A stretch of 45,234 bases of DNA, from NCBI RefSeq assembly GCF_913054185.1, contig NZ_CAJXIV010000021.1:1-45234 (forward strand). Reading direction: 5' to 3'. The notes below the pieces were generated by a model that was not told the origin of the DNA, did no database searches, and worked only from the letters and a program-made list of their open reading frames with translations. Positions 16,908 to 25,846 of the stretch are shown here, piece by piece. A program made the translations under genes and the position numbers. Each line of letters begins with the position of its first letter. The stretch's first letter is position 1. This stretch comes from an uncultured Shimia sp. Lineage in GTDB: Bacteria; Pseudomonadota; Alphaproteobacteria; Rhodobacterales; Rhodobacteraceae.

Positions 16908-18083
16908 ATGTCGGACATCGTAATTCTCGGCGGCGCGCGTACCGCCATTGGCACCTTTGGTGGGTCCCTTGCCAACACCGCCCCCATCGATCTTGGCGCC
17001 ACCGTCACCAAAGCCGCAATGGAAAGCGCGGGCGTGGAAGGTGGTCAAATTGGCCACGTGGTCTTTGGTCACGTGATCAATACCGAACCACGCGACATGT
17101 ACCTGTCCCGCGTGGCCGCCATGCAGGCCGGCATCCCAGACACCACGCCCGCGATGAACGTGAATCGCCTCTGCGGCTCAGGTGCACAGGCCATTGTCTC
17201 CGCCACACAGTCCCTGATGCTGGGCGACGCAGACTTTGCCGTCGCAGGCGGCGCGGAAAACATGTCGCGCAGCCCCTACATCATGCAGTCCCAGCGCTGG
17301 GGCCAGAAAATGGGTGACGTGAAAACTCTCGATATGATGCTCGGTGCGCTGAACTGCCCATTTGGCACCGGACACATGGGCATCACTGCCGAAAACGTCG
17401 CGGATGAACACAATGTCTCCCGCGCAGACATGGATGCCTTTGCGTTGGCGTCTCAGCAACGCGCTGCTGCCGCCATCGAGGCCGGATACTTCGACGATCA
17501 GATTGTGCCAATCGACGTCAAAGTGCGCCGCGACATGGTGCCATTTGCGCGCGATGAACATCCCACCGCCTCCACCATGGAAAGCCTCGGAAAACTGCGC
17601 ACCGTGTTCAAGAAAGATGGCCGCGTCACCGCTGGCAACGCCTCTGGCATCAACGATGGCGCTGGCGCAATTGTATTGGCCCGTGCCGAAGCCGCCGAGA
17701 AAGCTGGCCTGACACCTCGGTTCCGCGTGCTGGGCTATGCCCACGCCGGTGTGCGTCCTGAGGTCATGGGCATTGGCCCGGTCCCAGCGGTGGAAAACTT
17801 GCTTGCCAAAACCGGTCTCTCGATCACCGACTTTGACGTGATTGAAAGTAACGAGGCTTTCGCCGCCCAAGCGATTGCCGTGAACAAAGGTCTTGGCCTT
17901 GATCCCGCCAAAGTGAACCCAAATGGCGGCGCGATTGCCTTAGGTCACCCGGTCGGTGCGACAGGTGCAATCATCACAGTGAAAGCCATGTATGAGCTGG
18001 ACCGCACCGGCGGTTCCAAAGGCCTGATCACCATGTGCATCGGCGGCGGTCAGGGCATCGCCATTGCCATCGAGCGCATCTGA
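16908..18083 (+). CDS. Acetyl-CoA C-acyltransferase (beta-ketothiolase)
   Basis: The 391-residue thiolase condenses or cleaves acyl-CoA with acetyl-CoA. Catalytic residues are intact: Cys89 in MNVNRLCGSGAQAI, His347 in ALGHPVGATGA, Cys377 in MCIGGGQG. The stretch VFGHVINTEPRDMYLSRVAA is typical of the BktB-like branch, which accepts C4 and C5 substrates, so PHB/PHV metabolism or fatty-acid oxidation are both possible. The ATG at 16908 has GAGGAG upstream; the 16893 in-frame start overlaps it. It is divergent from the XRE-cupin gene, and a strong hairpin follows the stop. It may use acetyl-CoA from the threonine pathway, but this is only proximity. Confidence 0.92.
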   Translation: MSDIVILGGARTAIGTFGGSLANTAPIDLGATVTKAAMESAGVEGGQIGHVVFGHVINTEPRDMYLSRVAAMQAGIPDTTPAMNVNRLCGSGAQAIVSATQSLMLGDADFAVAGGAENMSRSPYIMQSQRWGQKMGDVKTLDMMLGALNCPFGTGHMGITAENVADEHNVSRADMDAFALASQQRAAAAIEAGYFDDQIVPIDVKVRRDMVPFARDEHPTASTMESLGKLRTVFKKDGRVTAGNASGINDGAGAIVLARAEAAEKAGLTPRFRVLGYAHAGVRPEVMGIGPVPAVENLLAKTGLSITDFDVIESNEAFAAQAIAVNKGLGLDPAKVNPNGGAIALGHPVGATGAIITVKAMYELDRTGGSKGLITMCIGGGQGIAIAIERI

Positions 18084-18105
18084 TAGAGTCAGCCAAACAG
18101 CGCGT

Positions 18106-18133
18106 GGGGCCAAAGGTTAATGCCTTTGGCCCC
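18106..18133. terminator. Strong hairpin after the thiolase gene
   Basis: An 11-bp perfect stem (GGGGCCAAAGG and CCTTTGGCCCC) with a six-base loop TTAATG lies 23 bases after the thiolase stop. The 3' side has only a short T-run (ATTT). It may terminate transcription from both sides of this convergent junction. Confidence 0.65.
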
Positions 18134-18145
18134 GCCACATTTCGC

Positions 18146-18200
18146 ACAGTCGCAAAACAGCTGCAAAACAGTCGTGATACCGACGCTATACCGACGTGCC
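18146..18200. repeat. 11-bp tandem array, five units (consensus ACMGWCGYNAW)
   Basis: Five consecutive 11-base units are in exact phase: ACAGTCGCAAA, ACAGCTGCAAA, ACAGTCGTGAT, ACCGACGCTAT, ACCGACGTGCC. The array lies between the thiolase terminator and the pbpC stop codon, so it is 3' to both genes. The same unit occurs, in the opposite orientation, four times at 36103-36146. An 11-base period is about one helical turn. Function unknown. Confidence 0.75.
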
Positions 18201-18209
18201 AAATCTTGG

Positions 18210-20249
18210 TTAATCCACCCAGAACGTGACCCGATCTGATGCGCCTTTGGCGTCAATCACCGTCACAGTTGCACTGCCTTTTCCGGTCATCGGCACCACC
18301 ATTTCCCGCATCCGACTTTGCCGCACAACCGGCGCCCCATTGGCCAAAACGGTGAAAGGCAAAGCACCGTTTTTGACCTTTAGAATGACCTCGCTGTTAC
18401 CCCCTTCCAAGGTCGCTCCATCCGGGGGAAACGCCACCGCGAGAGCATCGTCCGGTTTCTCAAACAAAGCATTGCGGCCCCGAAATTTCCGAAGTGGTTC
18501 AGGCAGTTGGCCGGTGCTGACAATCAATGTCTCCGGCGGCGGTGGCCCCAAGGGAGTCAGCTCCGGCGCAACGCGCTGAAACACCTCAAACAACACCGGC
18601 GCGGCCACCTCAGCACCAAATGCGCCGGGCACCGGCGTCCCATCCGGGCGACCAATCCACACCCCGGCCACATGCTGTCCGTCAAAACCAATCGCCCAGG
18701 TATCGCGATGCCCATAAGACGTCCCGGTTTTATAGGCCATCCCATTGCGCGACGCCCCATTTGGGGGCGCAATCCCGGACAGGATATCCCCCAAATGCCA
18801 CGCCGCCGTACGGCTGATAACCCGTTGTCTCGGATCAGATTTTTCGCCAAACTGCCAACGTAAATTTTGCGCCAACCCGCCTTGTGGGATGACGGCATAA
18901 AGCTGCACCAACTCTTCAAGTGAAAGCCCAACCCCGCCCAGCGCAACCGCCAACCCAGCCACCCCTCCGGGCACCTCAGGCGCTGTTCCCGCCTTGCGCA
19001 TCGCCGCCATCAAATTGGCCGGGCCAATCTCATCCGTCAGCAAAACAACCGGAAGGTTCAACGACTGCGCCAAAGCCTCCCGCACCCGCAATTCACCGCG
19101 AAACCGCCCGTCAAAGTTCTGCGGCGCATAAGTGCCAAATCGTACTGGCGTGTCGCTGATGAGCGTCTCCGGATGCACAAGCCCTTGATCAAAAGAAAGC
19201 CCGTACACCAATGGCTTAAGCGTGGACCCCGGCGAGCGCTTGGCCAGCGTCATGTCTACAAATCCCTGCCGGTGATCGCCGCTCGAAAACCCAGCTGACC
19301 CCACAGACGCCAAGATCTCCCCGCTGTGATGATCTGCCACCACTATCGCGATCGACACGCGATCCTCCAACCCACGCAAGGCTTTTGCGGCAAGCCCTTC
19401 CAGCGACAATTGCAGCTCCCGAGACAAGGTGACCTGATGCACCCCCGCTTCCGGTCGCTCAGCCACCACCCGATCCGCCATATGCGGCGCGATTGTTGGG
19501 AACTTCCGCCTTCGATTTGGAACCGGCGTCATCAACGCGGCAGAGGCAGCCCCTTCAGACAAACCCCCTGCAACAACAGCACGTTGCAGAACCCGTTCGC
19601 GCGCCTCTGTTGCCTCGCTGGAATGCCGATCGGGCCGCCGGCCATTGGGACTTTGCGGTAAGGCGACTAGGAGCGCAGACTGGGCTGGTGTCAACCGAAG
19701 CGGCTCTTTCCCAAACCACGCCAAAGTCGCCGCGCGCACCCCTTCCAAGTTTCCCCCAAACGGCGCATGTGACAGGTATAGCTCGAGAATTTTCTCTTTG
19801 CTCAGCTTCCGTTCCAACGCCAATGCCAAACGCACTTGCCGCAACTTACCTTCCCAAGCCCCAGTGCCGGAGTCCTCCAACAGCCGCGCGACCTGCATCG
19901 TCAACGTTGATCCACCGGAAACCACTTCACCATTCAAAATGGCTTGACTAACAGCACGCATCACGGCCCAAGGATCGACCCCGGTATGAGACCAAAACCG
20001 TCGATCCTCGTAGGCAACCAACATATCAATATAGCCGGGATCTACGGCGTCCAACTGACTGCCCATGCGCCAAAGCCCATCATCAACAGTATAGGCCCGC
20101 AGTAGTTTCCCATCCCGATCAACCACTTGCACCGACGTGTCCGTGAGCAGGCTGGGTAATTTGGTGTCCGCAACCCATTGGTCCACACTATCCCGCACTG
20201 CAGCTGCCAAAAGCAGCGCAGCAACAAGGACAAAGGGCGCAAACCGCAT
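18210..20249 (-). CDS. pbpC: Penicillin-binding protein 1C
   Basis: The 679-residue bifunctional peptidoglycan synthase has an N-terminal signal anchor, a GT51 glycosyltransferase domain (catalytic Glu81 in VAYEDRRFWSHTG, then GGSTLTMQVARLL), and a transpeptidase domain with Ser342-x-x-Lys345 (SPGSTLKPLVYG), Ser396-Leu-Asn398 and Lys507-Thr-Gly. The last ~90 residues form the PBP1C-specific C-terminal beta domain. All key residues are intact. It starts one base after the stop of the alpha-2-macroglobulin gene, so the two are cotranscribed. The pairing is well known in bacteria: A2M is thought to trap proteases that enter the periplasm while PBP1C repairs the wall. Confidence 0.95.
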   Translation of the reverse strand: MRFAPFVLVAALLLAAAVRDSVDQWVADTKLPSLLTDTSVQVVDRDGKLLRAYTVDDGLWRMGSQLDAVDPGYIDMLVAYEDRRFWSHTGVDPWAVMRAVSQAILNGEVVSGGSTLTMQVARLLEDSGTGAWEGKLRQVRLALALERKLSKEKILELYLSHAPFGGNLEGVRAATLAWFGKEPLRLTPAQSALLVALPQSPNGRRPDRHSSEATEARERVLQRAVVAGGLSEGAASAALMTPVPNRRRKFPTIAPHMADRVVAERPEAGVHQVTLSRELQLSLEGLAAKALRGLEDRVSIAIVVADHHSGEILASVGSAGFSSGDHRQGFVDMTLAKRSPGSTLKPLVYGLSFDQGLVHPETLISDTPVRFGTYAPQNFDGRFRGELRVREALAQSLNLPVVLLTDEIGPANLMAAMRKAGTAPEVPGGVAGLAVALGGVGLSLEELVQLYAVIPQGGLAQNLRWQFGEKSDPRQRVISRTAAWHLGDILSGIAPPNGASRNGMAYKTGTSYGHRDTWAIGFDGQHVAGVWIGRPDGTPVPGAFGAEVAAPVLFEVFQRVAPELTPLGPPPPETLIVSTGQLPEPLRKFRGRNALFEKPDDALAVAFPPDGATLEGGNSEVILKVKNGALPFTVLANGAPVVRQSRMREMVVPMTGKGSATVTVIDAKGASDRVTFWVD

Positions 20250-20250
20250 C

Positions 20251-23200
20251 TTACTTGGTCACAACAAGGCGGGTCGCATCAGTGTTGGCGCGGTATTGCG
20301 GACGATACATATCCTCCACAGACGCGGCGGGATGATGATAACTGCCCGGCGACACGGCGCGCACGACATAGGCCAGTCTAAAGGTTTTATCCGACTGCCA
20401 ATCCACGGCCGCCAGGAAGCGATCCGAGCGGAACTCGCTATGCTCAGCATAGGTTGGCTGTAGCCATTCGAGCGCCCGCACGTCCCCGCTGGCCAAGAGG
20501 TTGGGGTTGTCGATCTCAAACCCCGCAGGCAGCGGATCATTGATCATCAGACGCGCGCCAACTTTGCTGGATGGCGTGACTGTTAGAACCGTGACAAACC
20601 GATCACCTGACATGACCTCGGCACCAGTGACTTCGGCACCCTCCATAGTGAAATATTGGCGCGTGATCTGATAGCCATAGCCGCCACTTTGGATTGGATA
20701 GGTCGGAACACCAACAGTGGTGACGGTCACCGATTGTGCGCTATCTCCCTCATTCTTTAGGACAATATCAGAAGAGGTATCACTGTCAGACAAGCGCTCC
20801 AGCAATGGCCCTTTCAGCGCAACCCCATCCAAGCTCAAGGTGTTAGACGCCTCATCCTCAATGAGCGCATGCGCCGCCATCAATGACCAGACGGACTCCT
20901 GTGTGGACAAGTCATGCTCCGGTGCAGACACCAATGTGAGAAGCGCATTGCTGTCAATCGCTGCGCTCCCTGCTTCCACGGCCAAGGTTAGCGCCCCGGC
21001 AGCATCACGCAGGTGGGTGCCATAGTCCACACGCCACAGCGGGCTCTCTGCCTTTTGCGCCTGCCCTTCAATCAATTGTGCCGAGCGACGGAACATATAA
21101 TCAGCCCGGGTTTGATCTCCATAAGAGGCAAGGGCTGCACCCAATTGCGCCGCCGCAAGCGGGGTGGCAAAGGCATTCCCTTTGACATCTGCGTAGTAAC
21201 GCAAATCTCCCATATTTGCGGCGCCCTCCCGTGCCAAAACCAACAACGCATAGGCGAGGTCTTCGCCCCCATTGTCAAAATCCGGCGCATAATTCACGCG
21301 ATTGCGCAGGTTGTTCATGGCTTGCGTGAAAGCCATATCCGGCACTGTGTGTCCCTGAGCTTTGGCACGAGACAGGAAATCACTGACATAGGCATCCAGC
21401 CAGAAGTCTCCAGAAGCAGGCCGCCATAGGCCAAATGCGCCGTTACTAGATTGACGGGTGAGCACCAGTTCGATGGCATCGGCAATGCGGGTGTCCAAGG
21501 TTTCGCTTGCCACCAGCCCCAGTGCATCCGCCACATCTTCAAAATACAAAAGTGGCAGAGTTTGAGACGCCACTTGTTCGGTACAACCGTATGGGTATCG
21601 GTCCAAGGCACGCATCAAACCCGGCGCATCAAACCGGGCCAACGCACCGGAGGACAAAACAGCCTCCCCTGTGCCTGCTCGTAACTCTGTAAACAGGTCG
21701 CCACCAATTGTTAGCGTTTCACCGCTGGCCAGAACAACCTGACGTGTCTCACTGATCTCCGGATCATTGTCCCGAACCGGCAGCGTCAATGTTTTGGTGA
21801 GCAATTTGCCATCTGGCGTGGTCAACGCAACGTTGATCACGTGATCTCCGACGGTTTGCGCGACAAGAGGCACGGACAATCTTGCAGATCCCTTTGTTTC
21901 CAAAGCCAACCCGGAAGGAATCTCTCCGGTGTCCAAAACAATGCCCCCGCTTGCAACAACATCCAGTCCCATGCGGCCAGATGGTCCTTCGGCGTGCACA
22001 AACTCCAACAACAGACGACTTTCATCCCCGGGTGCGAGGAACCGCGGCAAGCTCGCGGTGACCACAACAGGATCACGCACAAGAACATCTTTCTCTGCCT
22101 GTCCAACGCCAGTGGACGACCAAGCAACCGCCATCAGACGAACAGCGCCGTTGAATTGCGGAATGTCAAATTGCACCCGTGCCAAGCCATCAGCCCCAAC
22201 TTCGACCGGACCTTTAAAGTAGGCGACCAGTTCTTCGGTTGGCGGCGGTGAGTCGAAAGTGGATCCTGCATTGGCATCACCACCAGACCGCAACGCCCCC
22301 ATTGATCCGGACATTCCATTGATAAGACGGCCATAAATGTCGCGGATTTCCATACCTAAGCGACGCTGGCCAAAGTAGTGCTCAGACGGGTCTGGACTCG
22401 CAAAACCGGTCAGGTTGAGTATGCCAACATCAACTGCCGCCAACGTCACATAAGCGGTTTCTCCTGTCGCGATACCCGCGACCTTGAGAGACACATCAAG
22501 TGTTCCACGAGGCGAAATGTGCTCTGGCACATTCACTTCCACCGACAACTGTTTTGTACCTGGATCAACTTTTGCATAGCTCAAGCCTAACGCCCGCGCT
22601 GGGTTCTTTCCGGCCGGCACATCTGCGGGACGGATAACCGACGCGGTCACATAGGCACCCGCGCCCCATTCATCCGTTACCGGCAGCGGAATAACGTTTT
22701 CGCCTTCGCTTACCTCTACCGCATGCATCGAAATCAACCGATTAGACATCACTGATACCAGCGCCGTTCCGGCGAACCGGGGCACTAGACGGAGTTGCGC
22801 GGTTTCGCCACTACGGAACATGTCTTTGTCGAGCGACAATTCCAAAGTGTCGGGTGTTTCAGTGGCATCCACAGGCGCGTACCAACCAGCGTAGAACTCA
22901 ACGGCACTGGAGACAAAATCGCCGCCCTCTTGTTCCACAACGATTTCATAGCGTCCCCAATCGACATCCGCGCCGACCTCAATAACACTGCTTCCCAACG
23001 TTGCGGCACCGCTTGCCACGGCCGTGCGACGGGTGGTTGGCTCCCATTCCCAACTGCCGCCAAGCTGATACCACTGATAACGTGTCTCAACGCGGTTCAC
23101 TGTCCACTGGATGGGCATCTCGGTCCGTGTCAAATCTGGTGACAAAGCCAGCAAGTCAAACCGTGCGGTGCCGCCCTCAGGCACAACATCGCCTTCGAAC

Positions 23201-25689
23201 TTAGGCTTGATGCCAATCAGAGATGTTTGCGCGGCCACCGGATGAGACAGTCTGCGTTCCACAGGACGGCCGGAGCCCTCGAGCACACGTACAGAAATCT
23301 CAGCCGACAAGACGCGCCCTGCGGCCTCTTGAGCTGGTAGAGGCAGGAAGAGATCAACCTTACCCTCAGCATCAGTGACATCGCCGTAGAAGTACTCTGT
23401 TTGGCCATAGAAAGGCGTATCGTAACGCCCAAATTGGTACCCTTCAAACCCGTCAACCTCTGACTGTGTCCGCAGAGTTAGTTGGCCTTCAACATCCAAA
23501 TCCGCCGCAGGTGCGCCAAACAGATACCGCGCTTCGAGTTTGAGCGGCTCCGGATTATCCTCAATCAACGGCCCGTCTGGCGGGATCATGTCAAAATCGA
23601 TGCGTTCTGGCAGAAAATCTTCGACTAAAACCTTCGCCGTCGCCAGAGCAGGCGCATCCAGGTCAGATTTCAACTCTAGCGTCCAACGTCCCCGCGGGAC
23701 TGTTGTACCCAATGGCATGTCAAACACGTGCCCGCCCGCCAGACCCTCTGCGGATACCTTCCGGCTGTACTCTACGCCATCAGGACGCGAAAGGAGCGCC
23801 GTGACAGGCAAAGCAGGTAGCGCCTCAGCCAATGGCCCACGCGCCAGCGCGGTCACATGGATGGTTTCACCTGCACGATATGCCCCCCGGTCGGTCGCGA
23901 CAAATAGATCAATCGGAGGTGCCGCCGGCCGACCCTCGACCCCACGATCTGACAGATCAAAAGCTGGATCGGTCAATGAGAGGAAAGAGAAATCCTCACC
24001 ACTTTCCACCATCAGCAACGCGGGCGCCTGCGCACCCGTTCCCCGTGTGAGGCCTGCGTCAAAACGGACATAACCCTCTGCATCACTGGCCCCTGTTCCA
24101 AGCACGCGATTGGCGCGAGAAATCAAGGATACTTTCACGTCTTGCATTGCTGTCGCATCCGAAAGACGGCGGACAAAGGCGTGCAATCCGTCAGTCCCGT
24201 TCAGGCTGGTCAGTCCAATGTCGGACAGCAAAAACCACTGCGTCGCAGAGGTCTCATCGTATTTATCGGCCCCCGGAAGATCTGCCGTCAGCGCGTAAAC
24301 CCCGGCAGGTTGCCCGGCCACAAGATCCGCCATAGGCAGGCGCGTTGTCACCGTTTGGTTGAGCGCGTTCTGCACGTCACCAGTGCCGGTCCAAATTGTC
24401 TCAGCCACATCACGGGCAAAGTCATCCACTTGCCAATAGCTCAAGGGCTGACCGAAATAGCTGTCCTGAATCGCGCGCAGGATGTTTCGGTCATTCACCC
24501 GTTGCAGGGTCAACTCAACCTCGTCCAAATTGACAGTTTCGATTGGCAATCCCGCCTCCGGACCTCGGGGGAGCACATAGGCGCGACCGCCAAAACCCAC
24601 TTTGGGGCTACGGTCGCGGACATAGGCATTTAGGATGATATCTTTGATCAGTGTCTCGCCGTTTTGCGCCGGCAATCCTTCGCGGAAGGTAACTTCCAAA
24701 CGTTGGCCATGAGTGAGGCCTTCCACACAAATCCGCTGCTCTTCGATGTGCAAAGCCATACGGGCGTCAGGTAGCTTCACAAAAGGTGCATAATCCTGAC
24801 CAACTTTGATCAATGGCTCATTAAATTCCGCACAGACGCGCGGATCTTGCAGGTCACTTTCCACCACATGTTCAGAAACACGGAACCCGTATTTGCCAAT
24901 CGCGGCTTCAAGTCGGCGGCCAACATCGGCACGCGGTTGAAGGGTTTCCGCCAAGCGCAGACTACGCAGCACGGATTTTCCACGTTCTTGATTATCAAAC
25001 TGATCCGCCATCAAAATCAAGGCGTTAACTTGCTGCGCGCGATCCTTCGCCCGCAAGAAGGCGTTGATACTGCCCAAAAATGCCCGCTCGCGATAGGTAC
25101 GTGTCTCCGACGACTTGTTGCTTTTCAGGTTCGCATTCAGATGCGCGTATTCATACCAAAGATCACTTCGGTCTGCCTTGGCCAAAGCCCCCCCTGTCCA
25201 GCGCATCGCACTCAGGGAATTGCCTTCCGCACGACGGTCTCTTGCGGCATCCAACATCTCCTGCACAGCCCAAGGACCACCGGCGTGATAGCGGCCAATA
25301 TTGGCGGCCAAATCTTTGGCGCGCTCAAAATCTGTTTCCCTGAGAAACGACAGCTCGGCAGCGCGATCTTCCGCCAACAAATGGGTGCCGCGCGGTGTAT
25401 CAAAAACTTCTGCAGAGAGTGCGCCTTCGTATGGCTGTCGATCGCTGACTGCTGATTTTGGAAAGCAGGCGTTGGACTTTTTGTTGAAGGTAAAAGCGAC
25501 ACACTCTGAATTGGCCAGGCACGTTCGAACGCACGCGTCGTAAGTGGTATCAAAAATGTTTTGCAAGTCCGATCCGTAGAAATCCACATCGCGACTCACA
25601 ACAACACGTCGATCTGGGACAAACGTATCCTCAGCAAAAACCGAACCAGAACTCACAGTCAAAAATGCAGCCAAAAGAAAACGAAACAT
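20251..25689 (-). CDS. Bacterial alpha-2-macroglobulin with N-terminal PAN/apple domain
   Basis: The 1812-residue periplasmic protein is predicted to trap proteases. Residues 1-19 form a signal peptide cut after SVFA; there is no lipobox cysteine, unlike E. coli YfhM, so it should be soluble or secreted. Residues 20-90 hold four cysteines (53, 57, 63, 75) in a PAN/apple-like domain (VRTCLANSECVAFTFNKKSN). A2M macroglobulin domains follow, and the thioester site is intact: Cys1369 in RYPYGCTEQVASQ. The alpha-alpha-barrel region after it (LWRPASGDFWLDAYVSDFL) is the complement-like domain. The start uses the ATG at 25689 with GGAG seven bases upstream. The gene ends one base before pbpC. It is the longest gene in the window. 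Confidence 0.93.
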   Translation of the reverse strand: MFRFLLAAFLTVSSGSVFAEDTFVPDRRVVVSRDVDFYGSDLQNIFDTTYDACVRTCLANSECVAFTFNKKSNACFPKSAVSDRQPYEGALSAEVFDTPRGTHLLAEDRAAELSFLRETDFERAKDLAANIGRYHAGGPWAVQEMLDAARDRRAEGNSLSAMRWTGGALAKADRSDLWYEYAHLNANLKSNKSSETRTYRERAFLGSINAFLRAKDRAQQVNALILMADQFDNQERGKSVLRSLRLAETLQPRADVGRRLEAAIGKYGFRVSEHVVESDLQDPRVCAEFNEPLIKVGQDYAPFVKLPDARMALHIEEQRICVEGLTHGQRLEVTFREGLPAQNGETLIKDIILNAYVRDRSPKVGFGGRAYVLPRGPEAGLPIETVNLDEVELTLQRVNDRNILRAIQDSYFGQPLSYWQVDDFARDVAETIWTGTGDVQNALNQTVTTRLPMADLVAGQPAGVYALTADLPGADKYDETSATQWFLLSDIGLTSLNGTDGLHAFVRRLSDATAMQDVKVSLISRANRVLGTGASDAEGYVRFDAGLTRGTGAQAPALLMVESGEDFSFLSLTDPAFDLSDRGVEGRPAAPPIDLFVATDRGAYRAGETIHVTALARGPLAEALPALPVTALLSRPDGVEYSRKVSAEGLAGGHVFDMPLGTTVPRGRWTLELKSDLDAPALATAKVLVEDFLPERIDFDMIPPDGPLIEDNPEPLKLEARYLFGAPAADLDVEGQLTLRTQSEVDGFEGYQFGRYDTPFYGQTEYFYGDVTDAEGKVDLFLPLPAQEAAGRVLSAEISVRVLEGSGRPVERRLSHPVAAQTSLIGIKPKFEGDVVPEGGTARFDLLALSPDLTRTEMPIQWTVNRVETRYQWYQLGGSWEWEPTTRRTAVASGAATLGSSVIEVGADVDWGRYEIVVEQEGGDFVSSAVEFYAGWYAPVDATETPDTLELSLDKDMFRSGETAQLRLVPRFAGTALVSVMSNRLISMHAVEVSEGENVIPLPVTDEWGAGAYVTASVIRPADVPAGKNPARALGLSYAKVDPGTKQLSVEVNVPEHISPRGTLDVSLKVAGIATGETAYVTLAAVDVGILNLTGFASPDPSEHYFGQRRLGMEIRDIYGRLINGMSGSMGALRSGGDANAGSTFDSPPPTEELVAYFKGPVEVGADGLARVQFDIPQFNGAVRLMAVAWSSTGVGQAEKDVLVRDPVVVTASLPRFLAPGDESRLLLEFVHAEGPSGRMGLDVVASGGIVLDTGEIPSGLALETKGSARLSVPLVAQTVGDHVINVALTTPDGKLLTKTLTLPVRDNDPEISETRQVVLASGETLTIGGDLFTELRAGTGEAVLSSGALARFDAPGLMRALDRYPYGCTEQVASQTLPLLYFEDVADALGLVASETLDTRIADAIELVLTRQSSNGAFGLWRPASGDFWLDAYVSDFLSRAKAQGHTVPDMAFTQAMNNLRNRVNYAPDFDNGGEDLAYALLVLAREGAANMGDLRYYADVKGNAFATPLAAAQLGAALASYGDQTRADYMFRRSAQLIEGQAQKAESPLWRVDYGTHLRDAAGALTLAVEAGSAAIDSNALLTLVSAPEHDLSTQESVWSLMAAHALIEDEASNTLSLDGVALKGPLLERLSDSDTSSDIVLKNEGDSAQSVTVTTVGVPTYPIQSGGYGYQITRQYFTMEGAEVTGAEVMSGDRFVTVLTVTPSSKVGARLMINDPLPAGFEIDNPNLLASGDVRALEWLQPTYAEHSEFRSDRFLAAVDWQSDKTFRLAYVVRAVSPGSYHHPAASVEDMYRPQYRANTDATRLVVTK

Positions 25690-25846
25690 CAAGCTTCTCC
25701 ATCAATCAATGATGCAATGGTGCCACGCGCCCCGTTGACTTGGCAACGGAAAGAAAAGCCTCGGTCAAGCCGTTCCCGATTAAGCAGATGTTCATGGACA
25801 TTTGAGAGAACACCAACAACGGAATGGACGATTTAGGGATCGGCGT

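Noticed and set aside
18146-18200. CRISPR-like repeat array
   Set aside because: The units are 11 bases with no spacers and no cas genes nearby.
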